Source: Phycisphaerales bacterium (GTDB taxonomy: Bacteria; Planctomycetota; Phycisphaerae; Phycisphaerales; UBA1924). From it: a stretch of 64,000 bases of DNA. Shown piece after piece: positions 28,609-37,005 of the stretch (positions within the stretch are counted from its first letter, which is position 1; each line of letters opens with the position of its first letter). The stretch spans positions 345,317 through 409,316 of the forward strand of contig JAJDDD010000020.1 of NCBI GenBank assembly GCA_029260495.1. The letters are read 5' to 3'. The notes beneath the pieces were generated by a model, which was not told the origin of the DNA, ran no database searches, and saw nothing but the letters and a program-made list of their open reading frames with translations. The position numbers and the translations under genes are program-made.

Positions 28609-29407
28609 AAGTGAACACGAACCATTCGATCTTGAACCCGAAGAGCCGAAAAAAGATGCGACGCCCCCAGCCAAGGCCCGGCCGGTCCGCGAGGGCGTTC
28701 CCGATGTAAGAAGCGGCGGGTTCTCGAAAGTGGTCGAGGAAGCCAAGCGCGCCGCCGACCGCTGCCCCAACTGCGGCGCCGATATGTCCGACAGCGACGC
28801 CGTCATCTGCGTCGACTGCGGGTATGACCTCGTCAAAGGAAAACTGCGCGCGGTGAAGCTGGGCACAACTGAAGAGGACGAAGAAAAGCCGACGGATCTC
28901 TCCCGCCCCAGCGCATTCGGGTGGAAAATCTCTCTCGGGCTTGGCGCCGCCGCAATCGTTGCAGCAGCGACGCTTGCAGGAGTCAACGCCGCCGGCGCCG
29001 AAACCGCCGCGATGGATGTCGCCCGAGCCGTCTTGCGCGTGCTGGTCTATGGACCCGTGCAACTCGGGCTCGGACTCGCAGCTGTCTACATGACAGCGCG
29101 CATGCTCGACGTAAAGCTCGGCCGTGTCGATGTCGCTGCGGGGCGGATGACGATGGCCGTCGGCTTCGCCTACCTGACGTTCCAGCTCATGCACACGCTC
29201 GGCATGGCGCCGGCTGCCCAGTACCTGCTCGGCGCCGCCCTCGCCGCCGTGATGTATTACATCGTGATCTGGCTCACCTTTTCACTGGCGCCAAAGGTTG
29301 CAGGCCTGCTCGGCGCCTGGCACGCAGTCATGTGGATCGCCTTCTACGTCCTGATCTTCATCATCAACTGGCTTGAAGCTACCAGCGCTCCGACGGTGGC
29401 GGGCTGA
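28601..29407 (+). CDS. Zinc-ribbon membrane protein
   Basis: The first 90 residues are acidic and contain one zinc ribbon, 'CPNCGADM' and 'CVDCGYDL', of the form common in bacterial membrane proteins. Four or five hydrophobic helices follow ('WKISLGLGAAAIVAAATLAG', 'LGLGLAAVYMTARML', 'MYYIVIWLTFSLAP', 'VMWIAFYVLIFIINWL'). The ATG at 28601 has GAGGAGG upstream and overlaps the end of the pseudo-mutase gene by 8 bases, so the two are co-translated. I know no specific family and assign no function. Confidence 0.75.
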   Translation: MAESEHEPFDLEPEEPKKDATPPAKARPVREGVPDVRSGGFSKVVEEAKRAADRCPNCGADMSDSDAVICVDCGYDLVKGKLRAVKLGTTEEDEEKPTDLSRPSAFGWKISLGLGAAAIVAAATLAGVNAAGAETAAMDVARAVLRVLVYGPVQLGLGLAAVYMTARMLDVKLGRVDVAAGRMTMAVGFAYLTFQLMHTLGMAPAAQYLLGAALAAVMYYIVIWLTFSLAPKVAGLLGAWHAVMWIAFYVLIFIINWLEATSAPTVAG

Positions 29408-29542
29408 AGGACATTTACTAACAATCGATCTCGATCGCACGGCTCGTAAAATTAATGCTTAGAGCATATTGGCCCATCAAGCAGAATCCCCGCCGAATCT
29501 GAAGTCGGTCATCAAAACACTTGTATACAAATCCAACGTAGT

Positions 29543-30124
29543 TCAGCCCCCGACCTGCTGTAGCCAGTCGCGAATGTTCATGCCAACTCGTTGGATATCA
29601 TTGAGCGATAGTTCACCGGAGTGCATAATTACATTTCGCGATCGTTCAACTGCACGAAACAACTGACGCGCCCAAGCGACTGAAGGAATGTAGTCAGTGA
29701 AGTCTTCCTCATTATTCTGAATAATGGATACTAAGTCGCTCATCTGCGTATAGAAAATCATTGATGTGCCACGAGACCCATGGTAGCGGTGCTGTGCTTC
29801 ATCGGCTTTACGCTTTTCAGCTTGGTCACGAACACCCTGCGGAACCTTATTCTCCCACCATTTTGCGCCATGTTCTTCAATAAGGCGATCTTGGATAAAT
29901 TTCCTGGCTGCGTTCTCAAATGAAGCAATAATCTTATATACCAAAGCCATCTTGTCAGCAGAAATCAAGTATTCGTCCTCAAGTAGGTCGATCGGAAACG
30001 CCTCGCGGATTCTATCAAGGATATCTTGAGGTGACTCATCGGTTCGCCGCAGTTCAGTATTCACCGAAAATTGCGCAACTTCACCCTTCATAACGAATGC
30101 GTAAATGTCGTCGCTTCCACTCAA
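29543..30124 (-). CDS. Swt1-like HEPN domain protein
   Basis: The C-terminal half carries features of the Swt1-type HEPN family: 'KIIASFENAARKFIQDRL', 'GAKWWENKVP', 'QMSDLVSIIQNNEEDF' and 'AVERSRNVIMHSGELSLNDI'. The last includes RNVIMH, the R-x4-H motif that forms the ribonuclease site in HEPN toxins and defence nucleases. The first 50 residues are unassigned. Its start overlaps the upstream DUF5343 gene by 4 bases. The gene is AT-richer than its surroundings, suggesting horizontal origin. A toxin or abortive-infection RNase is a reasonable inference, not shown. Confidence 0.72.
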   Translation of the reverse strand: MSGSDDIYAFVMKGEVAQFSVNTELRRTDESPQDILDRIREAFPIDLLEDEYLISADKMALVYKIIASFENAARKFIQDRLIEEHGAKWWENKVPQGVRDQAEKRKADEAQHRYHGSRGTSMIFYTQMSDLVSIIQNNEEDFTDYIPSVAWARQLFRAVERSRNVIMHSGELSLNDIQRVGMNIRDWLQQVGG

Positions 30125-30798
30125 AGAAGATGTTCCTTCAAGCTTGTAAAAATAGCGTCGTATACAGCTTTGTCTCGAGTTGACGGGAGTACGACTTCGA
30201 TTCGATAAGCAAGTGAATCAATGAGTCGTCCCACGCGTTCTCTTGAATCGGTGTTCTGCGAATCCGTTCCGTTCAGCGTCCCTTCGCCATCGGCTTTGTC
30301 AGCTTTGTCAGCTTTGTCAGCTTTGTCGGCTTTGTCAGGTTTTTGCTTTGTTTCAGTGTTAACTCTTTTGGAAGCAGCGAAATCGGAAAATTTGACCAAT
30401 TCAACGAATGTCCTCGCCATATTGTTCAAAATACTATCACTGTGTTGTCCCTGGGTGAGACTCTTGAGCTTACTCTTGACCTCTGCTTGGGCCATCTTGT
30501 GAGCGGAGGTGTTCACTCTGAACAAATCTTCGTAAGCTTCTTGCATACCTTCGGCGAGAACTAACTTTGATTGCGTTTCATCTAAATAATCAAAATATCG
30601 CTGTTGTGGTTTTCCGCTTTGATCTAAGAATCCAAGCGATTTTAACATGCCAATGAACAGACGATCGTTCGTGCTCTTGTAGCCCAAATCTTCAAGAAAC
30701 TTGATAGTGAATCGCTCAGGAGCTTGTGCTTTACGAATAGCATCAAGTAACTCACCAAGTTTTCCAACTGCGACTAAATAAGAAGATGTGATTGCCAT
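30121..30798 (-). CDS. DUF5343 domain protein
   Basis: The 225 residues match DUF5343: 'GKLGELLDAIRKAQAPERFT', 'FLEDLGYKSTNDRLFIGMLK', 'LGFLDQSGKP' and at the end 'IEVVLPSTRDKAVYDAIFTS'. The N-terminal half looks like a winged-helix fold, so DNA binding is possible but unproven. Between the two conserved parts is a linker with five tandem Asp-Lys-Ala units encoded by a 9-bp repeat. It is the first gene of the cassette and overlaps the HEPN gene by 4 bases, as expected of partners. It could be the antitoxin/sensor of the pair. Confidence 0.75.
   Translation of the reverse strand: MAITSSYLVAVGKLGELLDAIRKAQAPERFTIKFLEDLGYKSTNDRLFIGMLKSLGFLDQSGKPQQRYFDYLDETQSKLVLAEGMQEAYEDLFRVNTSAHKMAQAEVKSKLKSLTQGQHSDSILNNMARTFVELVKFSDFAASKRVNTETKQKPDKADKADKADKADKADGEGTLNGTDSQNTDSRERVGRLIDSLAYRIEVVLPSTRDKAVYDAIFTSLKEHLL
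30292..30336 (-). repeat. Five tandem 9-bp units in the DUF5343 gene
   Basis: The plus strand reads (A/G)GCTTTGTC five times in a row. On the coding strand this gives repeated Asp-Lys-Ala. Because the unit is three codons, slippage would alter linker length but not the frame. Confidence 0.95.
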
Positions 30799-30837
30799 AA
30801 TCGCGCCTTGTATTCCAGTCAGCCGATATCCCTACAA

Positions 30838-30866
30838 AGAATAGCGAGAGTTAAAAATTTGCACAA
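30838..30866 (-). promoter_or_regulatory. Possible promoter of the HEPN/DUF5343 cassette
   Basis: On the minus strand TTGTGC (-35 like) and TATTCT (-10 like) are 17 bases apart, with the start codon 39 bases beyond the -10. Matches to consensus are partial, so this is a weak call. Confidence 0.3.
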
Positions 30867-31050
30867 TGCCAACCTACGGCGATTGCAAAATTCCGTGTCG
30901 AATGGAATCGGGAAATTACACAGGTATCTCTCGCCCGAAAAAACTCTAATCGGAGCACAACGTGGGAACACAGAGCCGACTATAAAACCCATTTGACATT
31001 GCTAGGAACATAGAACCATCGCATTCCGCGACTTACGACTAGATTTCGCA

Positions 31051-31383
31051 TCAAGCGCTGAAGCTTGATCCACAGCCGCAGGTCGTTGAAGCGTTCGGAT
31101 TCTGAAAAACGAATCCGCGCCCCATCACTTCATCCTTGAAGTCGATCGTCGTGCCGTTGAGATAGAGCAGGCTCTTGGGATCGCAGACCACGCGCACGCC
31201 GTTGACCTCGAAAACCTCGTCTGTCTCCTTCGAGTTCTCGGTGAGATCAAGCAGATAGCTGAACCCCGAGCATCCGCCGCCCTTCACGCCGACGCGCAGC
31301 CGAATATTCTCTGCATCAAGCTCCTGCTGCTCGATGATCGTCTTGATTTCGCGGGCCGCTGTCTCGGTGAGTGTAATGCTCAT
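31051..31383 (-). CDS. iscA: A-type iron-sulfur carrier, IscA/ErpA/HesB family
   Basis: A-type carriers receive Fe-S clusters from IscU and hand them to target proteins. The three cluster-binding cysteines are visible: one in 'GVKGGGCSGFSY' (near 38) and two in 'STTCGCGSSF' at the C-terminus. Length (110) is normal. It is last in the iscS-iscU-iscA order, 91 bases after iscU. The same family includes ErpA and SufA; the symbol follows the neighbours. Confidence 0.92.
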   Translation of the reverse strand: MSITLTETAAREIKTIIEQQELDAENIRLRVGVKGGGCSGFSYLLDLTENSKETDEVFEVNGVRVVCDPKSLLYLNGTTIDFKDEVMGRGFVFQNPNASTTCGCGSSFSA

Positions 31384-31474
31384 TCTTCAAACTGCTCCAT
31401 TCGTGTCGTGCGGAAAGGCCGCGTGCCTAACCGGGGCTCAATCGTAGCCCCATGATCCATGCTGGGACTCAAGG

Positions 31475-31909
31475 TCAGTGGGCGTGGGCTTCCTTCTCTT
31501 CGTCTTTCAGCAGCCCGTTCTTTTCCTTGTAATCACGAATCGCCGCCCGAATCGCGTCCTCCGCGAGCACCGAGCAGTGAATCTTGACCGGCGGGAGGCT
31601 GAGCTCCTCAACGATCTCTGTGTTCTTGATCGCAAGCCCCTCGTCGACCGTCCGCCCCTTGAGCCATTCGGTCGCCAGCGAGGAGGACGCAATCGCGCTT
31701 CCGCAGCCGAACGTCTTGAACTTCGCGTCCGCGATCTTGCCTGTGTCGGGGTCGACTTTAATCTGAAGCTGCATCACATCGCCGCACTCCGGCGCCCCGA
31801 CGACGCCAACGCCGACATCATTGCGCACCTTGACATCCTTGCTCGTGCCAAACGTGCCGACGTTGCGCGGGTTTTCGTAGTGGTCGATGACTTTTTCGCT
31901 GTATGCCAT
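31475..31909 (-). CDS. iscU: Iron-sulfur cluster scaffold, IscU/NifU-N type
   Basis: IscU is the scaffold on which Fe-S clusters are built with sulfur from IscS. The three ligand cysteines are in 'GAPECGDVMQLQIKV', 'FKTFGCGSAIASSSLATEW' and 'PPVKIHCSVLAEDAI', in the usual order and spacing, and the start 'YSEKVIDHYENPRNVG' is standard. It lies 56 bases after iscS. No hscB, hscA or fdx follows, so this is a reduced isc cluster. Confidence 0.94.
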   Translation of the reverse strand: MAYSEKVIDHYENPRNVGTFGTSKDVKVRNDVGVGVVGAPECGDVMQLQIKVDPDTGKIADAKFKTFGCGSAIASSSLATEWLKGRTVDEGLAIKNTEIVEELSLPPVKIHCSVLAEDAIRAAIRDYKEKNGLLKDEEKEAHAH

Positions 31910-31965
31910 TTCGTTCTCTTCTCTGAACGTGGTGTATTGTCTCTAGCTCGTTGACACGGAGCCTC

Positions 31966-33198
31966 TTAGTGGGCCGCCCATTCGATCTGCGAGATATCAA
32001 TGCCTTCCTTGTGCATGTCGTAAAGCGGGCTCATCGTGCGCAGTTTCTCGACACCCGTCATTATGTTGTCGATCGCGTAATCAACTTCCTCTTCCTTCGT
32101 AAACCTCCCCAACGAAAGCCGAAGCGACGAATGCGCCAGTTCGTCGCCAATGCCCAACGCCTTGAGCACATAGCTCGGCTCAAGACTGGCGCTGGTGCAG
32201 GCAGACCCCGATGAGCAGGCGATATCCTTCACCGCCATCATCAGCCCTTCACCCTCAACAAAGCCGAAGGAAATATTCGTCAGGTGAGGCAAACGCCGAT
32301 CCCGATGACCATTCACCTGGCTCACTTCAAGCCGGCTTTCCAGCGTGTCTTCCAGCTTCTTGCGCAGCTTGACCAGCCGGGCGCCTTCCTGATCCATCTC
32401 CTGCGAACAAAGCTCCGCAGCCTTGCCGAGCCCGACAATCCCCGTAATGTTGTGCGTCCCCGAGCGATACCCGCGCTCCTGCCCGCCGCCTTCCAACTGA
32501 GCGACAAGCCGAACGCGAGGCCGGCGCCGACGCACATACAGCGCCCCAACGCCCTTCGGGCCATAAATTTTGTGGGCGGACATGCTGAGCAAATCTATAT
32601 TGTCGCGCTCGACATCGGTCGGCATCTTCCCGACCCACTGCGTCGCGTCCGTATGCACGATGATATTGCGCGCCTTGCACAGCTTGCCGATTTTCGGAAT
32701 CTCGTTGATCGTCCCAATCTCGTTGTTGGCCCACATGATTGAAACGAGAATCGTGTCCTCACGAAGTTCCTTCTCAACCATGCTCGCGTAGATCACGCCA
32801 TCTTCGCCCGGTGCGATGAGTGTCACATCAAAGCCCATCTTCTTGAGACGATGGACGGGATCGAGCACCGCCTTGTGCTCATGCTGCGCAGTGATGATGT
32901 GCCCGCGCCCGGTTTCGCCTGCCGGCTTCTTCGCGTACATCTCAGCGGCGCCCTTGATCGCGAGGTTGTTCGCCTCGGTCGCGCCGGAAGTGAAAATAAT
33001 TTCCTTCGAGTTGGCGCCAATCAGGCTGGCAATCTGATTGCGAGCAATGTCAATCGCTTCCTCAGCCGCCCAGCCGAACGAGTGGTTTCGGCTGCCAGCG
33101 TTCCCGAACTTCTCCGTGAAGTACGGCAGCATCGCCTCGACCACCCGCGGATCACAGGGCGAGGTCGCAGCGTTATCCATATAAATGGGGAGTTTCAT
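31966..33198 (-). CDS. iscS: Cysteine desulfurase, IscS/NifS type
   Basis: This PLP enzyme takes sulfur from cysteine as a persulfide for Fe-S assembly. The PLP Lys lies in 'SMSAHKIYGPKGVGALYVRR', 'ATEANNLAI' binds the cofactor phosphate region, and the mobile catalytic Cys is in 'SSGSACTSASLEPSYVLKAL', the long-loop form typical of group I enzymes. At 410 residues it is full length. First gene of the isc unit; a candidate promoter and palindromic operator lie about 100 bases upstream. Confidence 0.95.
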   Translation of the reverse strand: MKLPIYMDNAATSPCDPRVVEAMLPYFTEKFGNAGSRNHSFGWAAEEAIDIARNQIASLIGANSKEIIFTSGATEANNLAIKGAAEMYAKKPAGETGRGHIITAQHEHKAVLDPVHRLKKMGFDVTLIAPGEDGVIYASMVEKELREDTILVSIMWANNEIGTINEIPKIGKLCKARNIIVHTDATQWVGKMPTDVERDNIDLLSMSAHKIYGPKGVGALYVRRRRPRVRLVAQLEGGGQERGYRSGTHNITGIVGLGKAAELCSQEMDQEGARLVKLRKKLEDTLESRLEVSQVNGHRDRRLPHLTNISFGFVEGEGLMMAVKDIACSSGSACTSASLEPSYVLKALGIGDELAHSSLRLSLGRFTKEEEVDYAIDNIMTGVEKLRTMSPLYDMHKEGIDISQIEWAAH

Positions 33199-33296
33199 AC
33201 GTTTCGTTTCGCTTCCATGTCTGGCTCAACAACCGGCGTGTCTCCTCGGGGACAACCCGCCAAGCCGCCTATACCGGATAGTGTTCTCGCCTTTAT

Positions 33297-33339
33297 TTAG
33301 AATCATTCTATTCTAGCCCCCATCACACCCCCACCTCAA
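33297..33339 (-). promoter_or_regulatory. Candidate isc promoter with Fur/PerR-like palindrome
   Basis: On the minus strand TTGAGG (33339-33334) and TAGAAT (33315-33310) form a sigma70-like pair with an 18-base spacer. Overlapping the -10 is TTAGAATCATTCTAT (33297-33311), whose core AGAAT-C-ATTCT is a perfect palindrome. It agrees with the PerR-box pattern TTATAATNATTATAA at 11-12 of 14 positions. A Fur-family regulator of Fe-S assembly is an inference. Confidence 0.42.
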
Positions 33340-33402
33340 GCCCCAGACAGCAGCCCCACCATCATTCATCCGCAGGGCCTCTTTTCCTGTGATCTCCTCC
33401 CC

Positions 33403-34176
33403 GTGCCCACGCCAGACCAGCCCATCACGCCCGACTATCAACGCCTCGCCCTGGCTGGCTATTCCGTGCGCGCCCACACGTCGATTCCCCAAACCTGGCT
33501 GCTGGAGGTTCTGAACCAAACGCCGACGACCGCAGACCGGCACTATCAGCAGGCCCCGCTCCCCAACACAACGGGCGCAGCTTTTGTCAAAACCTACAAC
33601 CGGCGCCCCAGGCACACACTCCGACGCCGACTCAAATCAGGCCGATCCATCCACGAAGCCCGTGGATACATCGCGTTTGCCAACAAGGGAATCCCCACGC
33701 CAACCTTGCTTTTCTGGGGCGAGCGACGAGTCATGGGCGGCCTGCTCTGGGAATCAGGCGTCATCGGGACCGGCTTGATCGACGCCCCCACTGTCGCCGA
33801 CCGCTACGCCAACACACCCTCACTTGAACTCTTAGAGCGCACAGCACACGCACTCGCGCACATTCATTCCGTCGGGCTGGCGCACGGCGACCCCCGAACG
33901 CGGAACTTCCTCGCGCCAGAAACTCCCGCGCAGGCGCCCGCTCCCGAAATCATCCCATTCGACCTCTGCTCATGGGGCGCGCTGACGCCCCGCCGACGAC
34001 AAGATGATCTGGTCAAGCTGCTCGGCTCCGCGGTCGCGCTGACGAATGGAGACTCGGAGATCGTGACGCCGATGATCGACGCCTACCAATCAGCCTGCCG
34101 ACTCGACGAACGCCTCGATATCGGTACGCTGCGAGATTCAGCCGTCACCTACGCGCAAAGAGAAGGCGCTCCCTGA
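33403..34176 (+). CDS. Lipopolysaccharide kinase (Kdo/WaaP)-like protein
   Basis: The 257-residue protein has the small-kinase layout of the WaaP/KdkA family. A nucleotide-binding Lys is in 'AFVKTYNRR', a conserved Glu in 'HEARGYIAF', the catalytic loop is 'GLAHGDPRTRNFL' and the metal Asp lies in 'IPFDLCSWG'. Members phosphorylate heptose or Kdo of lipid A core, or proteins. No other core-LPS gene is near, so the substrate is open. The start is a GTG with no strong ribosome site. A methyltransferase gene follows after 9 bases, so the two are one unit. Confidence 0.7.
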   Translation: MPTPDQPITPDYQRLALAGYSVRAHTSIPQTWLLEVLNQTPTTADRHYQQAPLPNTTGAAFVKTYNRRPRHTLRRRLKSGRSIHEARGYIAFANKGIPTPTLLFWGERRVMGGLLWESGVIGTGLIDAPTVADRYANTPSLELLERTAHALAHIHSVGLAHGDPRTRNFLAPETPAQAPAPEIIPFDLCSWGALTPRRRQDDLVKLLGSAVALTNGDSEIVTPMIDAYQSACRLDERLDIGTLRDSAVTYAQREGAP

Positions 34177-34185
34177 AAGTTTCAT

Positions 34186-34908
34186 ATGAATGAGCAACTG
34201 GAAATCATCGGCGCCCGTGATTCACACGACACACTCCGCGCCGTCCTCGCCCAGCGCTCGCCCATGAAGGCGCTCGATGTTCCCGCCGGCGAAGGTATTC
34301 TCACCGCCTACCTCAAAGACCTCGGGTGGAACATTCACGCCGCCGACATCGATCCCGGCAACTTCAAGCTCCAGGACATCCCCTTCAAACAGGTGGACCT
34401 CAACCGAAACCTACCCTACGAAGATGAGGAGTTTGAAGCGATCGTCTGCGTCAACGCCCTGCACCGCGTCTTCAACGTGCGCGGCGCCCTGGAAGAGTTC
34501 AGACGGATTCTCCGCCCCGGCGGTTCACTCTTCATCAACGTCAACAACTACGCCTCCATCGACCGCCGCCTGCGCTTTCTGCTCTACGGCTCGCTGGACA
34601 ACGCCATTAACGGCGCCGGCTGCAAGCAAACCACCGACGCGCCCGAAGCCAACCTGCGCTACGCCCTGCATTATCCCCAGCTCGCCAACCTTCTCGCGGC
34701 AGCGCATCTCGAGGTCGTCGATGTCCGCGCCGCTGCCAAACGACCCGAGCACACTCTGCTCGCGCCCGCAGCCCTCTTCCTGCGCGCAGCCAGCCTCCTG
34801 ATCCCTCCTAAAAGCCGCAAACGCAGCCGTGTCGGCGAAGCCAACCAATGGGGCCTCTTCCCCGGCGGACGATATTTTTACGTTGAAGCAAGACGGCCAA
34901 ATGATTGA
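34186..34908 (+). CDS. SAM-dependent methyltransferase, class I
   Basis: A class I methyltransferase fold is visible: motif I 'KALDVPAGEGILTAYLKDLG' with acidic 'AADIDP' after it, then 'EDEEFEAIVCVNALHRVFNV' and 'EFRRILRPGGSLFINVNNY', as in the UbiE/COQ5-like group. Motif I reads VPAGEG where many have GxGxG, which is tolerated. The 240 residues end with a basic patch. It is 9 bases downstream of the WaaP-like kinase, suggesting a joint role, perhaps in surface glycolipid modification; this is inference only. Confidence 0.8.
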   Translation: MNEQLEIIGARDSHDTLRAVLAQRSPMKALDVPAGEGILTAYLKDLGWNIHAADIDPGNFKLQDIPFKQVDLNRNLPYEDEEFEAIVCVNALHRVFNVRGALEEFRRILRPGGSLFINVNNYASIDRRLRFLLYGSLDNAINGAGCKQTTDAPEANLRYALHYPQLANLLAAAHLEVVDVRAAAKRPEHTLLAPAALFLRAASLLIPPKSRKRSRVGEANQWGLFPGGRYFYVEARRPND

Positions 34909-34927
34909 GCGCTTCCAATTCTGCGCC

Positions 34928-35725
34928 CTATTCCTTCATCATCTTCAGCTCATCGCGCAAAATCGCAGCCAGCTCGAAGTTTTCCTGCTCGATCGCTTTA
35001 TCCAGCCGCTCGCGCAGCTCCGTCTTCGGGCCCACGGGCAGTTTCGGCGCCAGCGCGTCGCGCATGCCTTCCAGAAGCTGCACTTCATTGGAGTTCTGAT
35101 ACTCCTGAGGCTCGCCGATATCCTCAAAGTGTCCGCGAATGCGCTCCAGCGCATCATCAATCGCCAGCATCGCCGCCTTGGGCTCGCGCGTCTTGATCGC
35201 CTGGCTCGCCATCGCCCGCGCCCGCATCATGAGAATGTACGGACGGAACTGCTCCAGCACCTGCTGATCTTCCTCCGATTCCGCGTATTGCGCGCACAGA
35301 TCAAGCACCCGCAGATTCCGCGACGTATCGCGCACCACCGCGTCAAACTCCTCCAGCACAAAGAGCGCCACATACCGCCGGTAATACTGAACCGCCTCCT
35401 CGCGAAGGAGTCGGCAAGCGTCAGAGTCCAGCGAAAACGCCGCAGTCTCCTCCTCCGGCGCCGTCTCTTCCGTGAAAGTCTCAACCACCCGCCCACCAAC
35501 GCCACCGCCGCGCTCATCCAACTGGGACTCGAATAACTCCAGCAGCGACTCATGCCCATCCGGCTGCAGCCCGTCAGGCCGGCCGTCCATCTCCATCTGC
35601 AGAATCCCAAGGTCCAGGCGCAGCTGAATCTTGGGCTTTCCATCATCACCTTCGATCATGCGCACAGAGAGCTGCCCCGGTTCGTAAGGCCATTCTTGCA
35701 GCAACTTGGCAAGGTCCGCAGACAT
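34928..35725 (-). CDS. UVR (UvrB/UvrC) motif protein
   Basis: The last 35 residues are a UVR motif, '[20 protein letters not shown]', the helical hairpin by which UvrB and UvrC meet and which also occurs in McsA-like proteins. The preceding 230 residues are acidic and helical, with no domain I recognise; '[20 protein letters not shown]' suggests a helical bundle. I start it at the ATG at 35725 because GGAGGAAA lies just upstream. A perfect palindrome sits 28 bases before the start. It may interact with the Uvr machinery, but this is not shown. Confidence 0.75.
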   Translation of the reverse strand: MSADLAKLLQEWPYEPGQLSVRMIEGDDGKPKIQLRLDLGILQMEMDGRPDGLQPDGHESLLELFESQLDERGGGVGGRVVETFTEETAPEEETAAFSLDSDACRLLREEAVQYYRRYVALFVLEEFDAVVRDTSRNLRVLDLCAQYAESEEDQQVLEQFRPYILMMRARAMASQAIKTREPKAAMLAIDDALERIRGHFEDIGEPQEYQNSNEVQLLEGMRDALAPKLPVGPKTELRERLDKAIEQENFELAAILRDELKMMKE

Positions 35726-36050
35726 CGTTTCCTCCAAAGTCAAGTATCGGCCCACGCACTATAGGTGCGTGATGCAATGGCTGTGCCGCCCGTCCGGTTT
35801 CGGGAGCGCCGCATCTTCTCGGACGCAAAACGGGCAAGGCCGTCCGATCCTGCCGGCGCCGCCTCACCGGAGTTTGCCCCGCTCGTCAAGCGCCTGGAAC
35901 AGACCGCCGATCCTGACGTATACAAGTTGGAGAAGAGCTTGTGCACGGAGAGTTCCCGAACGAGCGCAAAATCAGAAGAAGCATCAGCGGGCGTCCGAGG
36001 TTATCGGGGCCGCCGCTTCATTCACTGCGCCCACTGGCGAGAGAGAGTTG
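35726..36050. other. Divergent intergenic region, UVR gene / sigma factor
   Basis: This 325-base region should hold promoters for both divergent genes. A perfect inverted repeat, CACGCAC-tatag-GTGCGTG, is at 35753-35771. Short frames across it look like chance. The long leader in front of the sigma factor gene may carry further control, but I see nothing specific. Confidence 0.5.
35753..35771. promoter_or_regulatory. Perfect 7-bp inverted repeat before the UVR-motif gene
   Basis: CACGCAC (35753-35759) and GTGCGTG (35765-35771) flank TATAG. It could be an operator or a hairpin in the 5' leader of the UVR-motif gene. It does not match CIRCE or another operator I know. Confidence 0.4.
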
Positions 36051-36968
36051 ATGGCGTCAACACGGCGAAAGTCTGACCTCGAACTCTATCTGCGCGAGAT
36101 CAATAGAATCTCGATTCTCACCGCAGCCCAGGAGAAAGAGCTGGGCTGGAAGATCGTCAACGACAACTGCCCCGCGTCGCGCCAACACATGGTCCAGGCA
36201 AATCTTCGCCTCGTTGTCGCCATCGCCAAGCGCTACAACAACCGCGGCCTCTCCCTCTCCGATCTCATCGAAGAGGGCAACGTCGGCCTCATCCGCGCCG
36301 TCGAAGGTTTCGACCCCGCGCAAGGCGCCCGCTTCAGCACTTACGGCTCATGGTGGATCAAGCAGGCGATCAAACGCGCCCTCATCAACGCTGTCCAGCC
36401 CATTCATATCCCCGCATACATGGTCGAGCTGATCGGCAAGTGGAAGCAGGCCAGCCGCAAGCTCGAAGAAACCCTCGGGCGCCAGCCCTTCGCTGAAGAG
36501 CTCGCACAGGAAATGGGCCTGCCCGTCAAGAAGGTTCGCGTGATCCACAAGGCTGTCAAAGCCTACCGCAGCCCGACGCAGACGCCCATGGGTCAGAACG
36601 GCCAGCCCATGAACATCGCCGACATGGTCACCGACACACGCAACAAAGCGCCCGAGCAGGTCGCCGTCATCACCGACGAACTCAAAACAGTCCACAAACT
36701 GCTCGAATCCATCGACGAGCGCGAGGGAACCGTCCTCGCGATGCGTTTCGGCCTCGACGGCCAGCCTCCAAAAACACTCAAAGAGATCGGCGCCCACATC
36801 GGCGTGACCCGCGAACGCGTCCGACAGATCGAGCTCGAAGCCCTGCGCAAACTCAACATGCGCCTCAACGATGACAAGCCCAGCCGATTCTTCAAAAACG
36901 CAGCCAAAGAAGATGGCGCTAACACTACGCAGGAAACAACAGGCGACACACTTCGCGCCACAGGGTGA
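36051..36968 (+). CDS. RNA polymerase sigma factor, RpoD/group 2 type
   Basis: All core sigma70 regions are present: region 1.2 '[20 protein letters not shown]', 2.1-2.4 '[20 protein letters not shown]' through '[17 protein letters not shown]', region 3 with '[20 protein letters not shown]' and 4.2 '[19 protein letters not shown]'. It lacks a long region 1.1, and with 305 residues it resembles the short primary-like or group 2 sigma factors used by planctomycetes. The ATG at 36051 begins right at the conserved part. A Thr/Ala-rich tail of about 30 residues follows region 4. Whether it is the housekeeping sigma cannot be told here. Confidence 0.9.
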   Translation: MASTRRKSDLELYLREINRISILTAAQEKELGWKIVNDNCPASRQHMVQANLRLVVAIAKRYNNRGLSLSDLIEEGNVGLIRAVEGFDPAQGARFSTYGSWWIKQAIKRALINAVQPIHIPAYMVELIGKWKQASRKLEETLGRQPFAEELAQEMGLPVKKVRVIHKAVKAYRSPTQTPMGQNGQPMNIADMVTDTRNKAPEQVAVITDELKTVHKLLESIDEREGTVLAMRFGLDGQPPKTLKEIGAHIGVTRERVRQIELEALRKLNMRLNDDKPSRFFKNAAKEDGANTTQETTGDTLRATG

Positions 36969-37005
36969 GACCGGCCAAAGCAAGAGTTGACGACGCAACG
37001 CCCAA

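Noticed and set aside
30808..30996. 62-codon plus-strand frame beside the HEPN/DUF5343 cassette
   Set aside because: No ribosome site, no recognisable fold, and it overlaps the likely cassette promoter; too weak to annotate as a third gene.
29408..31050. Insertion sequence or integrative element bounding the AT-rich island
   Set aside because: No transposase or integrase gene, terminal inverted repeats, target duplication or tRNA attachment site could be seen.
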